DNA from: Paracnuella aquatica
Lineage (GTDB): Bacteria > Bacteroidota > Bacteroidia > Chitinophagales > Chitinophagaceae
DNA: 64,000 nt
Direction of reading: 5' to 3'
NCBI RefSeq assembly: GCF_003332885.2
Contig: NZ_QOWJ01000009.1
Location: 62,001-126,000 of the forward strand
The notes under the pieces were generated by a model that had not been told where the DNA came from, did not search any database, and saw nothing but the letters and a program-made list of their open reading frames with translations. Every line of letters begins with the position of its first letter. Positions within the stretch are counted from its first letter, which is position 1. The position numbers and the translations under genes are program-made. Below, piece after piece: positions 8,229 to 17,004 of this stretch.

Positions 8229-8630
8229 ATGGGCCTGCGCATTTTTAATTACCTGTTTGCCTTTTTATTTCTTGTTTCGGCAATCCTTCAATACAACGAT
8301 CCCGATCCGTGGTTGTGGATTCCCATTTACCTGTTTGGTGCGGCGCTTTGTTTTTTAGCGGCCCGCGGCAAATTTTACCGCAACACATACCTCGCCGGTA
8401 TTGTGGTGTTTGGCATTTATGCAGTGTACCTGCTGTTTACCCAGGATGGCGTGCTCGACTGGATCAATGAACACGATTCGGAAAATATTGCGCAAACCAT
8501 GAAGGCTACCAAGCCCTGGATTGAAGACACCCGTGAATTTTTTGGGTTGTTGATTTTGATGGCAGCTTTGCTGGTCAACTATATTTCCGCCCGCAAAAAC
8601 CTGGGCCACCGCAGGGGTGTTACTTTTTAG
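8229..8630 (+). CDS. TMEM220-like integral membrane protein
   Basis: A 133-aa protein with about four membrane helices: 'IFNYLFAFLFLVSAILQ', 'WIPIYLFGAALCFLAA', 'YLAGIVVFGIYAVYLLF' and 'FFGLLILMAALLVNYISA'. The 'AILQYNDPDPWLW' sequence after the first helix is the signature of the transmembrane family 220 (PF15071). The biochemical role of the family is unknown. The neighbouring fucosidase is 58 bp downstream on the same strand, but nothing links the two functionally. Confidence 0.8.
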   Translation: MGLRIFNYLFAFLFLVSAILQYNDPDPWLWIPIYLFGAALCFLAARGKFYRNTYLAGIVVFGIYAVYLLFTQDGVLDWINEHDSENIAQTMKATKPWIEDTREFFGLLILMAALLVNYISARKNLGHRRGVTF

Positions 8631-8688
8631 TGTAAAAAAAGCTTAGCGCAATTCGGTTTTTCTCGCCGGAATTGTTTTGCTTAAGGGT

Positions 8689-10140
8689 ATGAAACGTTTG
8701 ATTGCCCTTAGCCTGATGCTGCTCCTGCATGCAGCCAGCCATGCACAGAAATACAGCCCCAATTGGGAGTCGCTCAATAAGCGGGGCATCCCTGCCTGGT
8801 TCAACCAGGAAAAGTTCGGCATCTTCATTCACTGGGGTACATATGCAGTGCCTGCCTATGCGCCGGTAATCCCCAACAGTGGCTACTCTTATTCGGAATG
8901 GTACTGGCAACGCCTGCACGAAAAGCAAAAAGACTTCTGGGCGTTTCACCAGAAAAATTACGGCGCAGATTTTCCTTACACTGATTTTGAAAAAAGTTTC
9001 AAGGCGGAATTGTACCGGCCCGAGCAATGGGCCGATGTATTCAAACGCTCCGGCGCAAAATACGTGGTGCTTACCTCCAAGCACCACGAAGGTTATTGCC
9101 TGTGGCCCAATGCCGATGCCGACCGTACCTGGGGCAGGCCGTGGAACGCAGTTTCGGGTACGCCTAAGCGTGACCTGCTCGGCGACCTGACCAGTGCAGT
9201 GCGCAATGCCGGTTTGCGCATGGGTTATTATTATTCGCTGTACGAATGGTATAACCCATTGTGGCTTTCCGACAAGCAGCGCTATGTGGCCGAACACATG
9301 CACCCGCAATTCAAAGACCTGGTGACAAAATATAAACCTGATGTGATTTTTTCGGATGGTGAGTGGGATATTTCAGACACGGCATGGCGCAGCCCGGAGT
9401 TGTTGGCATGGCTGTTCAACGAGTCGCCGGTAAAGGAGCAGGTAGTGGTGAACGACCGCTGGGGCAAAAACACGCGGGAACGAAACGCTGGCGCCACCTA
9501 CACCACATCGGAATATGGTGCGGGCATGAACCCCAATATTGTATGGGAAGAAAGCCAGGGTATTGGACACTCGTATGGCTACAACCGCAACGAGCAGATT
9601 GATGATTACAAAACAGGAAAACAACTGATCCTGCTGCTCATTGATGTGGTGGCCCGCGGCGGCAACCTGCTCCTCGACATAGGGCCCACTGCCGACGGCC
9701 GCATCCCGGTGATCATGCAGGAGCGGTTGCTGGAGATTGGCGCCTGGCTGGAAGGCAACGGTTCAGCCATTTTCAACACCACTGCATGGAAACAGACAAG
9801 ACAATGGAGCACCGGCAAGGAACCGGAGAAAAAAGGCCCTTCGTACATGGCCGGCTACGACATTAGCAAGCTGGTGCAGCCCCAAAAAGACAGTGCATAC
9901 ATCGAGCAGTTTTACACACGTAATGGCAGCAGTTTGTATTGTATTGTGCCGCAATACCGGCCGCAGGTGGTGATCAAAAACTTTAAACCAGCCGTAGGAA
10001 CAAAAGCAAGCATTTTAGCCAGTAAAAAGGTCCTCACTGCAAAGCAGGTTGGGGCAGACTATCATATTGACCTGTCCCAGTTAAAACCTACCGACCTGGA
10101 GCAACGGCCATTCGTGATTCATTTGCAAGGTGCATTGTAG
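8689..10140 (+). CDS. Secreted alpha-L-fucosidase (GH29)
   Basis: A 483-aa retaining exo-alpha-L-fucosidase with a signal peptide (MKRLIALSLMLLLHAASHA) when started at ATG 8689; the frame is open from 8677 (TTG). GH29 landmarks follow in order: 'KFGIFIHWGTYAVPAY', 'EWYWQRL', 'AKYVVLTSKHHEGYCLWPN', 'GLRMGYYYSLYEW', and 'PDVIFSDGEWD', which contains the probable nucleophile Asp. Then come 'TSEYGAG' and 'GGNLLLDIGPTADG', followed by a C-terminal beta domain. It is probably periplasmic and releases terminal fucose from glycans. There is no SusC/SusD pair around it, so it is not part of a visible utilisation locus. Confidence 0.93.
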   Translation: MKRLIALSLMLLLHAASHAQKYSPNWESLNKRGIPAWFNQEKFGIFIHWGTYAVPAYAPVIPNSGYSYSEWYWQRLHEKQKDFWAFHQKNYGADFPYTDFEKSFKAELYRPEQWADVFKRSGAKYVVLTSKHHEGYCLWPNADADRTWGRPWNAVSGTPKRDLLGDLTSAVRNAGLRMGYYYSLYEWYNPLWLSDKQRYVAEHMHPQFKDLVTKYKPDVIFSDGEWDISDTAWRSPELLAWLFNESPVKEQVVVNDRWGKNTRERNAGATYTTSEYGAGMNPNIVWEESQGIGHSYGYNRNEQIDDYKTGKQLILLLIDVVARGGNLLLDIGPTADGRIPVIMQERLLEIGAWLEGNGSAIFNTTAWKQTRQWSTGKEPEKKGPSYMAGYDISKLVQPQKDSAYIEQFYTRNGSSLYCIVPQYRPQVVIKNFKPAVGTKASILASKKVLTAKQVGADYHIDLSQLKPTDLEQRPFVIHLQGAL

Positions 10141-10268
10141 CGTGTAAAGAAACCCGGTGCTGATATTCATCGTGCCGAAACATGATTAAAAACTGCGCTA
10201 GATACCTGACACAAACCAGCGGCACGTTGACCCAAATAGCCACATCTTTGCACCAAATTTTTTGAGGG

Positions 10269-11519
10269 ATGAAGGTGTTTAAATTTGGCGGTGCTTCCGT
10301 ATCAGGGGCCAGCAACATCCGCAACGTAAAAAGCATTTTACAACAATATACAGACGGACCGCTGTTGGTGGTTATTTCGGCCATGGGCAAAACCACCAAC
10401 GCTTTGGAAGCCGTGGTATCCGCATTTTACAATGGTGATAAAGATGAGGCCCTGCGGCTTTTTGAGAACATCAAAAGGGATCACCTGCAGTTGTGCGCCG
10501 AATTAACACCGGAGCCATTACCCGAACTAAGTGATTTTTTTACCGAAGTGGAATGGCTGCTGCACGACCAGCCGGTGCGCAATTTTGATTATTACTACGA
10601 CCAGGTGGTTTGCATCGGCGAGCTCCTGTCGACGCTTATTATTGCGCATTACCTTAATTGCGAAGGCGTGGGCAACACCTGGGTAGATGTGCGGGATGTG
10701 ATGCGTACCGACAATAATTTCCGCGATGCAAAAATTGATTGGGCATTTACCGGCAAAAAAATGGAAACCGAAATACTGCCGTTGTTTGATGTCCACAACC
10801 TGGTGATCACACAGGGCTTTATTGGTGCTACCGATGAAAACGAAAGCACCACGCTGGGCCGCGAAGGCAGTGACTATACCGCTGCGGTTTTTGCCTCACT
10901 GCTGGGTGCGGAAAGCCAAACCATTTGGAAAGATGTGCAAGGTGTAATGAACGCCGACCCGAAGCTGTACCCCGGTGCCGTTTGGATCAGCGAGCTGAAT
11001 TACCGCGAGGTAATTGAGATGGCGTATTATGGCGCACAGGTAATCCACCCGAAAACCATCAAGCCGCTGCAAAACAAAGGCATTCCGCTGTACGTACGTT
11101 CGTTTCTCCATCCCAACGAACAAGGAACGGTGATCCATAACCGAAAAATAGCAGCGCTTCCGCCGATCATTGTGTATAAAAAAGAGCAGGTGCTGATTGA
11201 GCTGACCGCAAGAGATTTTTCTTTTGTAAGCGAAGGGTTGAACAGCGAAGTAAGCCGATGGTTTCAACAGGTAAAATTCAAACCCAACCTCACGCAGATC
11301 ACTGCCATCAGCATGTTGTGCGTTACCGACAACCTGGAGGAAAAGCTGGACCAGTTTGCACAAAGTGCCGCACACCTGTTTGAAGTGCACCTGCAAAAAG
11401 GCCTGCACCTGCTCACCATCCGGCATTACAACGATTCGATTCTGGAAGAACTGACCCGCGGAAAGGAAATTTTATTAAAACAACAAACCGTGGAAACCGT
11501 GCAGGTGGTGATGCGGTAA
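10269..11519 (+). CDS. Aspartate kinase
   Basis: Phosphorylates aspartate, the first step towards lysine, threonine, methionine and diaminopimelate. At 416 aa it is monofunctional, with no homoserine dehydrogenase fusion. The N-terminal amino-acid kinase domain starts with the signature KFGGASV, continues with 'VVISAMGKTTNAL', and has the substrate region 'TLGREGSDYTAAVFA'. A C-terminal regulatory ACT region follows ('FVSEGLNSEVSRWFQQ', 'ITAISMLCVTDN'). It is a single transcription unit ending at a strong bidirectional hairpin. Which feedback amino acid it senses cannot be read from the sequence. Confidence 0.92.
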   Translation: MKVFKFGGASVSGASNIRNVKSILQQYTDGPLLVVISAMGKTTNALEAVVSAFYNGDKDEALRLFENIKRDHLQLCAELTPEPLPELSDFFTEVEWLLHDQPVRNFDYYYDQVVCIGELLSTLIIAHYLNCEGVGNTWVDVRDVMRTDNNFRDAKIDWAFTGKKMETEILPLFDVHNLVITQGFIGATDENESTTLGREGSDYTAAVFASLLGAESQTIWKDVQGVMNADPKLYPGAVWISELNYREVIEMAYYGAQVIHPKTIKPLQNKGIPLYVRSFLHPNEQGTVIHNRKIAALPPIIVYKKEQVLIELTARDFSFVSEGLNSEVSRWFQQVKFKPNLTQITAISMLCVTDNLEEKLDQFAQSAAHLFEVHLQKGLHLLTIRHYNDSILEELTRGKEILLKQQTVETVQVVMR

Positions 11520-11534
11520 AATAGTTTTTACCAA

Positions 11535-11571
11535 ATAGAAAAGGGCGGTTGTTGAAACCGCCCTTTTCTAT
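11535..11571. terminator. Bidirectional terminator between aspartate kinase and the L,D-transpeptidase gene
   Basis: Perfect 16-bp stem (11535-11550 with 11556-11571) with core AAAAGGGCGGTT and a 5-nt loop. It lies between two convergent genes and has A/T tracts on both sides. Confidence 0.88.
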
Positions 11572-11588
11572 AGCTATTTGCTACCGCT

Positions 11589-12770
11589 TTACTTCGATTT
11601 TTCAATACCAAAGCCCTGCCTGATTTTCTTGGCTACCGGCTTGTCGTTTAAAACGGCGGGCTGCCACACGGGCATTTGCTCCAGCACCGTAATTACTTCA
11701 TCATTGAACTCTTCATCCACACCCTGCACCATTTTAAAATTGGTGGGCGTGCCATCGCTGTCCACAATAAATTCTACCACCACGTAAGCCTTCTTTTTCC
11801 CATCGGGCAGGGATGCCGCAAGCGCATCGCCCATCTTATCGAGGTATTTTAAAAAATGCTCATTGCCTCCGGGGAATTGCGGCCATTGGTGCACTGCATC
11901 AGCTACCTGCACAATATCGCGGTGGCGGTGCGGTACCGGGGCACGCTTGGGTTTGGGCGGCGGTGGCGGCAGTTTTTTGGTGAGGCCGTCAAACACATAA
12001 TCGCCCTGGTTATTTACCATAATCAGGGGCAATTGGCGGGTCAGTTCAAAATGATCATACACCAATTCGAGGTTCTGCGCAAACTGCTTCAACTGCGCAT
12101 CCGTTTTGGTCAATGTATTCAGGTAATCCTGGCTTTTCTTATTGTTGTACCGGATCGGGAAAATATGCACGGGGATGAAATCCTGGCCGCGGTTTTTGGC
12201 ATGTGCCGCAAGAATATATAGTTCTTCGATCTGCTCATTGTTCACCGGGATGCAGCCCACCGTAACGCAACTGCCGTGGATATAAATATCGCCGCCGGGG
12301 CGGAAAATATCACTCAACAATTTGTCGGAAGCGTTGGGATAATTGAGGCCCAGCGAAAGATGGTAGGTACTGCGCGGGTTGAACTCATTGATGAAATAAA
12401 ATCCCTCCGGAACCTGGTAATCGCCTTCCATGCGCTTGGGCCCCAGCGAACCGGCCAGCGCACATACCTTGTATGTTTTGAACAGTTTAAATTCGTCTTT
12501 GCGATCGTTGCGCACCCACACTTCCAGTTGTCCGTCGTATTTAAAGTTGCGGATGTACAAGTACTTGGCTGGCCACTCCAGGCCCTTGGTTTTAAACTGC
12601 CGCTGCAGCGTGTCTTCCTTGCGTTTCAGCGCCTCACCGGGCCGGGGCAGCGTTCGCTGGAAGCTGATAAAAGAGCCATCCATATTGGGGCCGCTGGCCA
12701 ACATGGGCATCTGGCCAAATGCAGTCACGGCGGCGATCAGGGCAAATAAAAAGAGGTACACCAGTTTCAT
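11589..12770 (-). CDS. Exported L,D-transpeptidase (YkuD) fused to a TonB C-terminal domain
   Basis: A 393-aa protein from ATG 12770, with a signal peptide (MKLVYLFLFALIAAVTAFG). Residues about 65-205 form a YkuD-type L,D-transpeptidase domain with the active-site signature IYIHGSCVTVGC (His165, Cys173), the family that makes 3-3 peptidoglycan cross-links or attaches proteins to peptidoglycan. A Pro-rich linker (KLPPPPPKPK, about 267-276) leads to a TonB C-terminal domain (about 296-390) with the Bacteroidota signature WPQFPGG and 'VEFIVDSDGTPTNF'. This pairing is unusual, and no TonB membrane anchor is present. It converges with aspartate kinase across a shared terminator. Confidence 0.86.
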   Translation of the reverse strand: MKLVYLFLFALIAAVTAFGQMPMLASGPNMDGSFISFQRTLPRPGEALKRKEDTLQRQFKTKGLEWPAKYLYIRNFKYDGQLEVWVRNDRKDEFKLFKTYKVCALAGSLGPKRMEGDYQVPEGFYFINEFNPRSTYHLSLGLNYPNASDKLLSDIFRPGGDIYIHGSCVTVGCIPVNNEQIEELYILAAHAKNRGQDFIPVHIFPIRYNNKKSQDYLNTLTKTDAQLKQFAQNLELVYDHFELTRQLPLIMVNNQGDYVFDGLTKKLPPPPPKPKRAPVPHRHRDIVQVADAVHQWPQFPGGNEHFLKYLDKMGDALAASLPDGKKKAYVVVEFIVDSDGTPTNFKMVQGVDEEFNDEVITVLEQMPVWQPAVLNDKPVAKKIRQGFGIEKSK

Positions 12771-12842
12771 ACAATTCAAATCCAAGAGGCAATTTCGGAA
12801 AAAATCGGGTGCACGCTCTTTAAAATTCGCTAAAGTGGGGAG

Positions 12843-12932
12843 GAAGTCGGAAGACCGAGGTCCGAAGTCCGACGAAAACGCGACATCATTTTCTCTAATT
12901 CTTCCGACTTCGGACCTCCGACTTCCGACTCA
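12843..12932. repeat. Inverted heptamer-array element between the LDT gene and hppD
   Basis: The left array reads GAAGTCG, GAAGACC, GAGGTCC, GAAGTCC, GACGAAA (12843-12877). The right array reads TTCCGAC, TTCGGAC, CTCCGAC, TTCCGAC (12902-12929). The arms pair over about 28 bp with few mismatches. It lies right behind the hppD stop and probably ends its transcription. Confidence 0.75.
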
Positions 12933-12934
12933 TT

Positions 12935-14068
12935 CTACAAATTCCCCCGCTGCTCCTGTTCCCTTTCCAAGGCTTCAAAAAGGGCTTTAAAATTGCCTTT
13001 GCCGAAGCTTTTGGCGCCTTTACGCTGGATGATTTCGAAGAACACGGTGGGCCGGTCCTGCACGGGTTTGGAAAAAATCTGCAGCAGGTAGCCTTCATCG
13101 TCGCGGTCCACAAGGATGCCCAGTTCTTTCAGCGGCTCCAGGTCTTCGTCGATGCGACCGACACGGTCCAGCAGGTCGTCGTAATAAGTATTGGGCACTT
13201 TTAAAAACTCCACCCCGCGGCTGCGCAGCGCCGTTACCGTTTCCACAATATTATTGGTGGCCAGCGCCACGTGCTGCACGCCTTCGCCACCATAAAACTC
13301 CAGGTATTCTTCCACCTGCGATTTCTTTTTGCCTTCGGCCGGCTCGTTGATCGGGAATTTTACAAACCCGTTGCCGTTGCTCATTACCTTGCTCATCAGC
13401 GCCGAATATTCTGTAGAAATGTCCTTATCATCGAACGACAAAATATTGCGGAAGCCCATAACCTCTTCATAAAATTTCACCCACCGGTCCATTCCGTTCC
13501 AGCCTACATTGCCCACGCAATGGTCCACATACTGCAGGCCTGTTGTTGGCATGGCAAAATGCGGGTTGGTCCAGGCACGGTAGCCCGGCAGGAACACACC
13601 GTTGTAGGCTTTGCGTTCCACAAACAGGTGCACGGTATCGCCATAGGTGCAAATGCCGCTCAGCACCACTTCGCCCTTTTCATCTTCCACGCGTTGTGGC
13701 TCCATGCTGCTCACGGCACCGCGTTGGGTTGTTTGCAGCCAAGCATCAGCGGCGTTAGGCACCCGCAGCGCCAGGTGTTTCACGCCATCACCATGGCGAA
13801 ATACATGGTCGGCAATCGGTCCTTCGGGTCGTAGGGCCGAGGTCAGTACAAAAGTGAGCTTTGCCTGGCGCACTACATAGGAGGCGCGGTCGCGTTGGCC
13901 CGTTTCCGGACCGGCATAGGCCAGCGGCTGAAAGCCAAAAGCGGAGATATAATAATGGGCGGCCTGCTTGGCGTTGCCCACATAAAATTCAACATAGTCG
14001 GTGCCTTCGAGTGGCAAAAAATCGGTGGCGGCAACAGGCACGCCTGGCTGCATGGTTTCTGTGTTCAT
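12935..14068 (-). CDS. hppD: 4-hydroxyphenylpyruvate dioxygenase
   Basis: Converts 4-hydroxyphenylpyruvate to homogentisate in tyrosine breakdown, using Fe(II). At 377 aa it is full length, with two VOC-type halves. The 2-His-1-Glu iron site is visible: His183 in QYVDHCVGNV, His266 in GVQHVALATN, and Glu345 in FFEIIQR. The C-terminal 'GKGNFKALFEALEREQ' is typical for the family. It is monocistronic, with heptamer-array elements on both flanks. Other genes of the tyrosine pathway are not in the window. Confidence 0.95.
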   Translation of the reverse strand: MNTETMQPGVPVAATDFLPLEGTDYVEFYVGNAKQAAHYYISAFGFQPLAYAGPETGQRDRASYVVRQAKLTFVLTSALRPEGPIADHVFRHGDGVKHLALRVPNAADAWLQTTQRGAVSSMEPQRVEDEKGEVVLSGICTYGDTVHLFVERKAYNGVFLPGYRAWTNPHFAMPTTGLQYVDHCVGNVGWNGMDRWVKFYEEVMGFRNILSFDDKDISTEYSALMSKVMSNGNGFVKFPINEPAEGKKKSQVEEYLEFYGGEGVQHVALATNNIVETVTALRSRGVEFLKVPNTYYDDLLDRVGRIDEDLEPLKELGILVDRDDEGYLLQIFSKPVQDRPTVFFEIIQRKGAKSFGKGNFKALFEALEREQEQRGNL

Positions 14069-14269
14069 TGCAATCGTGGTTTATTAACGGTAAAATGTGA
14101 TAGCGCAAGTAAGGTGCCGCTAACGGCGCCATAGAAAAATGTGGGTGCAGGGGAAATTAAAATGCGACTTCCATGGCAAGCGCCTCCATGAGCAGTACAA
14201 AGCTGTACCGCTTGTCGTTAAAATATTTCTGTGGATAGTCGGGGCGCATGGGCAGGGTAAAGGTAGGGA

Positions 14270-14449
14270 GAAGTCCGAAGACGGAAGTCGGAGGTCCGAA
14301 GATAGAGGAGTTGGGAGTTGGGAGTTGATAGTTGACAGTTGATAGTAGGGAGTCAGGAGTCTGCAGCTATTATTTTCAACTAGTCTTTTCTGTCTTTCCC
14401 GTCTTTTCGGACTTCCGTCCCCCGACTTCCAACTTTTTCCCCACTTCCA
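14270..14449. repeat. Long heptamer-array element immediately upstream of purK
   Basis: This 180-bp stretch is nearly continuous 7-mers. First come five of the GAAGTCC type (14270-14304). After a 3-bp slip come eight of GAGTTGG, GAGTTGA, TAGTTGA or CAGTTGA type (14308-14363). A right-hand array of the opposite strand type follows (CGGACTT, CCGTCCC, CCGACTT, CCAACTT, 14408-14435, with weaker units on either side). It ends 15 bp before the purK ATG. Nothing else is seen in the 14069-14463 spacer. Confidence 0.7.
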
Positions 14450-14463
14450 CTTACTTTCGCAGC

Positions 14464-15606
14464 ATGCAAAAAGTAGGCATCCTGGGCGGTGGCCAGTTAG
14501 GCAGAATGTTGTTGCAGTCCGCAGCCAATTATCCCGTTGAAACATATGTGTTGGAGGCCGATCCCGAATGCCCGGCGGCACACCTGTGCAGCCATTTTGT
14601 GCTGGGCGATATCCGCGACTACGACACGGTGTTGCGCTTTGGGCAGGGCCTCGATGCATTGACCATTGAAATCGAGAACGTAAACGTAGAAGCGCTGGAA
14701 ACCCTTGAGGCCAGCGGGTTGCGGGTGTTTCCGAAGCCTTCGGTGCTGCGCATCATTAAAAACAAGATTTTCCAAAAACAGTACTACCAGCAGTTTTCCA
14801 TACCCACGGCCGAATTTGCGGTGCTCAACGGCCGCCACGAAATTGATGCCCACCCCCACCTGCTGCCCGGCGTACAAAAGCTGGCCACCGGCGGCTACGA
14901 CGGTAAGGGCGTACAGATCATCGAAAACCGCGGCCAGATAGAACTGGGTTTTGCCGAAGCCAGTGTGCTGGAAAAAAAGGTGTTGCTGAAAAAAGAAATT
15001 GCAGTGATGGTAGCCGTTGGTCAGGACAGCAAATGGGCGCTGTACCCGCCGGTGGAAATGATGTTCAACCCGCAGCTCAACCTGCTCGATTTCCAGTTGT
15101 GCCCCGCCAACATCAGCCGCGATGTGTTGTGGAAGGTAGAAGCGATCGCCCTTTCGGTGGTGCGCAATTTTAATTCGCCGGGACTGTTTGCCGTTGAATT
15201 GTTCATCGACCAGAACGATGATGTTTTTGTAAACGAAACCGCGCCGCGGGTGCACAACAGCGGCCACCACACCATCGAAGCGCATTACTCCTCGCAGTAC
15301 GATATGCTGTGGCGCATCATCCTGGGTTACCCACTGGGCAATACCAAAGCCATTTTCCCTTCGGCCATGGTCAACGTTATTGGTGCGCCGGGCCACTCAG
15401 GTCCGGCCGATTATAAAGGCCTGCCGGCCGTGCTGGAAATAGACAATGCATTTGTGCACCTGTATGGTAAAAAAGAAACAAGACCGGGCCGCAAAATGGG
15501 CCATGTAACCATCCTCAGCGCCGAAAAGCAGGACCTGATCCACAAAGCCAACAAGATCAAAAACCTGTTGTCGGTAGAGGCGAGTGTTGCGCAAAAAGAG
15601 GCATAG
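14464..15606 (+). CDS. purK: 5-(carboxyamino)imidazole ribonucleotide synthase
   Basis: ATP-dependent carboxylation of AIR to N5-CAIR in purine synthesis, the step before PurE. At 380 aa from ATG 14464 the protein begins at the conserved MQKVGILGGGQLGRMLLQSA; the frame is open upstream but there it runs through the repeat element. ATP-grasp landmarks include 'LATGGYDGKGVQII' and 'EKKVLLKKEIAVMVA', the metal site 'VNETAPRVHNSGHHTIEA', and a closing 'HLYGKKETRPGRKMGHV'. A TTACTTTCGC sequence close to a -7 box lies just before the ATG. purE is 6.8 kb downstream, beyond the efflux operon. Confidence 0.95.
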   Translation: MQKVGILGGGQLGRMLLQSAANYPVETYVLEADPECPAAHLCSHFVLGDIRDYDTVLRFGQGLDALTIEIENVNVEALETLEASGLRVFPKPSVLRIIKNKIFQKQYYQQFSIPTAEFAVLNGRHEIDAHPHLLPGVQKLATGGYDGKGVQIIENRGQIELGFAEASVLEKKVLLKKEIAVMVAVGQDSKWALYPPVEMMFNPQLNLLDFQLCPANISRDVLWKVEAIALSVVRNFNSPGLFAVELFIDQNDDVFVNETAPRVHNSGHHTIEAHYSSQYDMLWRIILGYPLGNTKAIFPSAMVNVIGAPGHSGPADYKGLPAVLEIDNAFVHLYGKKETRPGRKMGHVTILSAEKQDLIHKANKIKNLLSVEASVAQKEA

Positions 15607-15930
15607 GAATGTTTGAAAAATGTAGATGTGTTGTATTTGTTAGATGAGGCATTTGACCACTCAACACAATCCATTTTTAAGAAACAACTGCAATAAGCCA
15701 CCACATAATATTTTCTGCAGCGGTTGCGCCGCTTTTGTTTTATAAAAATGAAAGCGGTGCAAGGCCTGCATCTTTTTCCCATTCCATTTGTTTACAATAA
15801 TTTGTTTTTAAACGGCGACGGGCTTAAAGGAAAGGTTAATAAACGTTAACACCTCAACGAGGCCTGAAATCCTCGCCGCATTGGCACCACGAATGGTTAT
15901 TTTTACTGCAACAATAATTGCTTTACATCA
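15607..15930. other. Spacer purK to efflux operon; possible operator
   Basis: No gene is supported. The only structures are a short hairpin (AGCGG..CCGCT, near 15718) and an imperfect dyad GGTTAA-N6-TTAACA near 15834-15851, about 80 bp before the adaptor gene. The dyad could be an operator, but no regulator gene is adjacent. Confidence 0.25.
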
Positions 15931-16995
15931 GTGAACTCATTACCCCTTGTACGAACTGCCCTAATGTTTTGTTGCGGCGCCGTCATTTTTGCCGCCTGCT
16001 CCTCCGACCGAAAAGAAAAAATTACTGCCCAGCAAAAGCAGGGTCCGCGGCCACCCGCCCGGGTCAATGTTTTTGTGGTGCAACCCAGCACTGTTAGCGA
16101 GTCCATCGAAGTACCCGGTTCGCTGGTGGCCGATGAAGCCACCGAAATCCACCCCGAAGTATCGGGCCGCGTAACCGGCCTGTATGTGCGGGAGGGCGCC
16201 CAGGTAGGCAAAGGCACCCTGCTGGCCAAACTGTATGACGGCGACCTACAGGCACAACGCCGCAAGCTGGAAGTGCAACTGAAAATTGCGCAAACCACCG
16301 AAGACCGCTACCAGCAACTGGTGCAGATCGGTGGTATCTCCAAACAGGATTACGACCTCACGGCACTGCAGGTGAGCAACCTCCGCGCCGACCTCGATAT
16401 CATCCGCACCGCCATTCAAAAAACCGAAGTGCGGGCGCCTTTCTCTGGCAAACTGGGCCTGAAAGGAATTTCCACCGGCGCCTATGTTACGCCAACGAGC
16501 ATCATCACCACCATTCAAAAAACTTCCGGCCTGCGCATCGATTTCAATGTGCCGGAGCGTTACTCTTCTGCCATTAAAAAAGGCCAGGTGGTGAATTTCA
16601 CAATTGAAGGTAGCGACCGCAATTACACGGCGGCTGTATTGGCCACTGAATCGGGCATTGCCGAGGAAACCCGCAGCCTTACCGTTCGGGCTTCGGTAAA
16701 AGGCGACGCTGCAGGGCTGTTCCCCGGCGGTTTTGCCAAAGTAAAATTGCAGTTCGACCCGGACAACAGCGCACTGATGGTACCCACCCAAGCGATCATT
16801 CCGCAGGCACGAGGCAAAAAATTGTACCGCTTTAAAGGCGGCGTAGCCGAATTTATAGATGTGACCACCGGCGTGCGGGACAGCAGCCTGGTGCAAATAA
16901 CCGAAGGCCTGCAACCCGGCGATACCATCATCACCACCGGCCTGCTGGGTTTGAAACCCGATGCAAAAGTGGCGCTGGGAAAAGTGGAACAATAA
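15931..16995 (+). CDS. RND efflux periplasmic adaptor (membrane fusion) lipoprotein
   Basis: The adaptor of a tripartite drug or metabolite pump: it links the inner-membrane RND pump to a TolC-type outer-membrane channel. It is 354 aa with an N-terminal signal and lipobox (VIFAAC, Cys23), so it is probably lipid-anchored. The order is barrel-sandwich half ('EIHPEVSGRVTGLYVREGAQVGKGTLLAKL'), alpha-helical hairpin (about 105-160), second lipoyl half ('VRAPFSGKLGLKGISTGAYV'), beta-barrel and membrane-proximal domain ('LVQITEGLQPGDTIITTGLLGLK'). It is the first gene of the operon, with the pump gene 525 bp downstream beyond the four-helix-bundle insertion. Confidence 0.93.
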   Translation: MNSLPLVRTALMFCCGAVIFAACSSDRKEKITAQQKQGPRPPARVNVFVVQPSTVSESIEVPGSLVADEATEIHPEVSGRVTGLYVREGAQVGKGTLLAKLYDGDLQAQRRKLEVQLKIAQTTEDRYQQLVQIGGISKQDYDLTALQVSNLRADLDIIRTAIQKTEVRAPFSGKLGLKGISTGAYVTPTSIITTIQKTSGLRIDFNVPERYSSAIKKGQVVNFTIEGSDRNYTAAVLATESGIAEETRSLTVRASVKGDAAGLFPGGFAKVKLQFDPDNSALMVPTQAIIPQARGKKLYRFKGGVAEFIDVTTGVRDSSLVQITEGLQPGDTIITTGLLGLKPDAKVALGKVEQ

Positions 16996-17004
16996 TTTTT
17001 TAAA

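Noticed and set aside
8620-9309. 229-codon frame opposite the fucosidase gene
   Set aside because: Antisense shadow of a gene with complete GH29 landmarks.
14270-14449. Short tandem units as a possible CRISPR array
   Set aside because: Units are 7 bp with no spacers and no cas genes nearby. The sequence is degenerate tandem repeat, not repeat-spacer.
14497-15396. 299-codon open frame opposite purK
   Set aside because: An antisense shadow of purK: no domain, no start context, rich in His/Gln/Val as expected from reversed codons.
16246-16992. 248-codon open frame opposite the efflux adaptor gene
   Set aside because: Antisense shadow; the adaptor on the plus strand is complete and has recognised domains.
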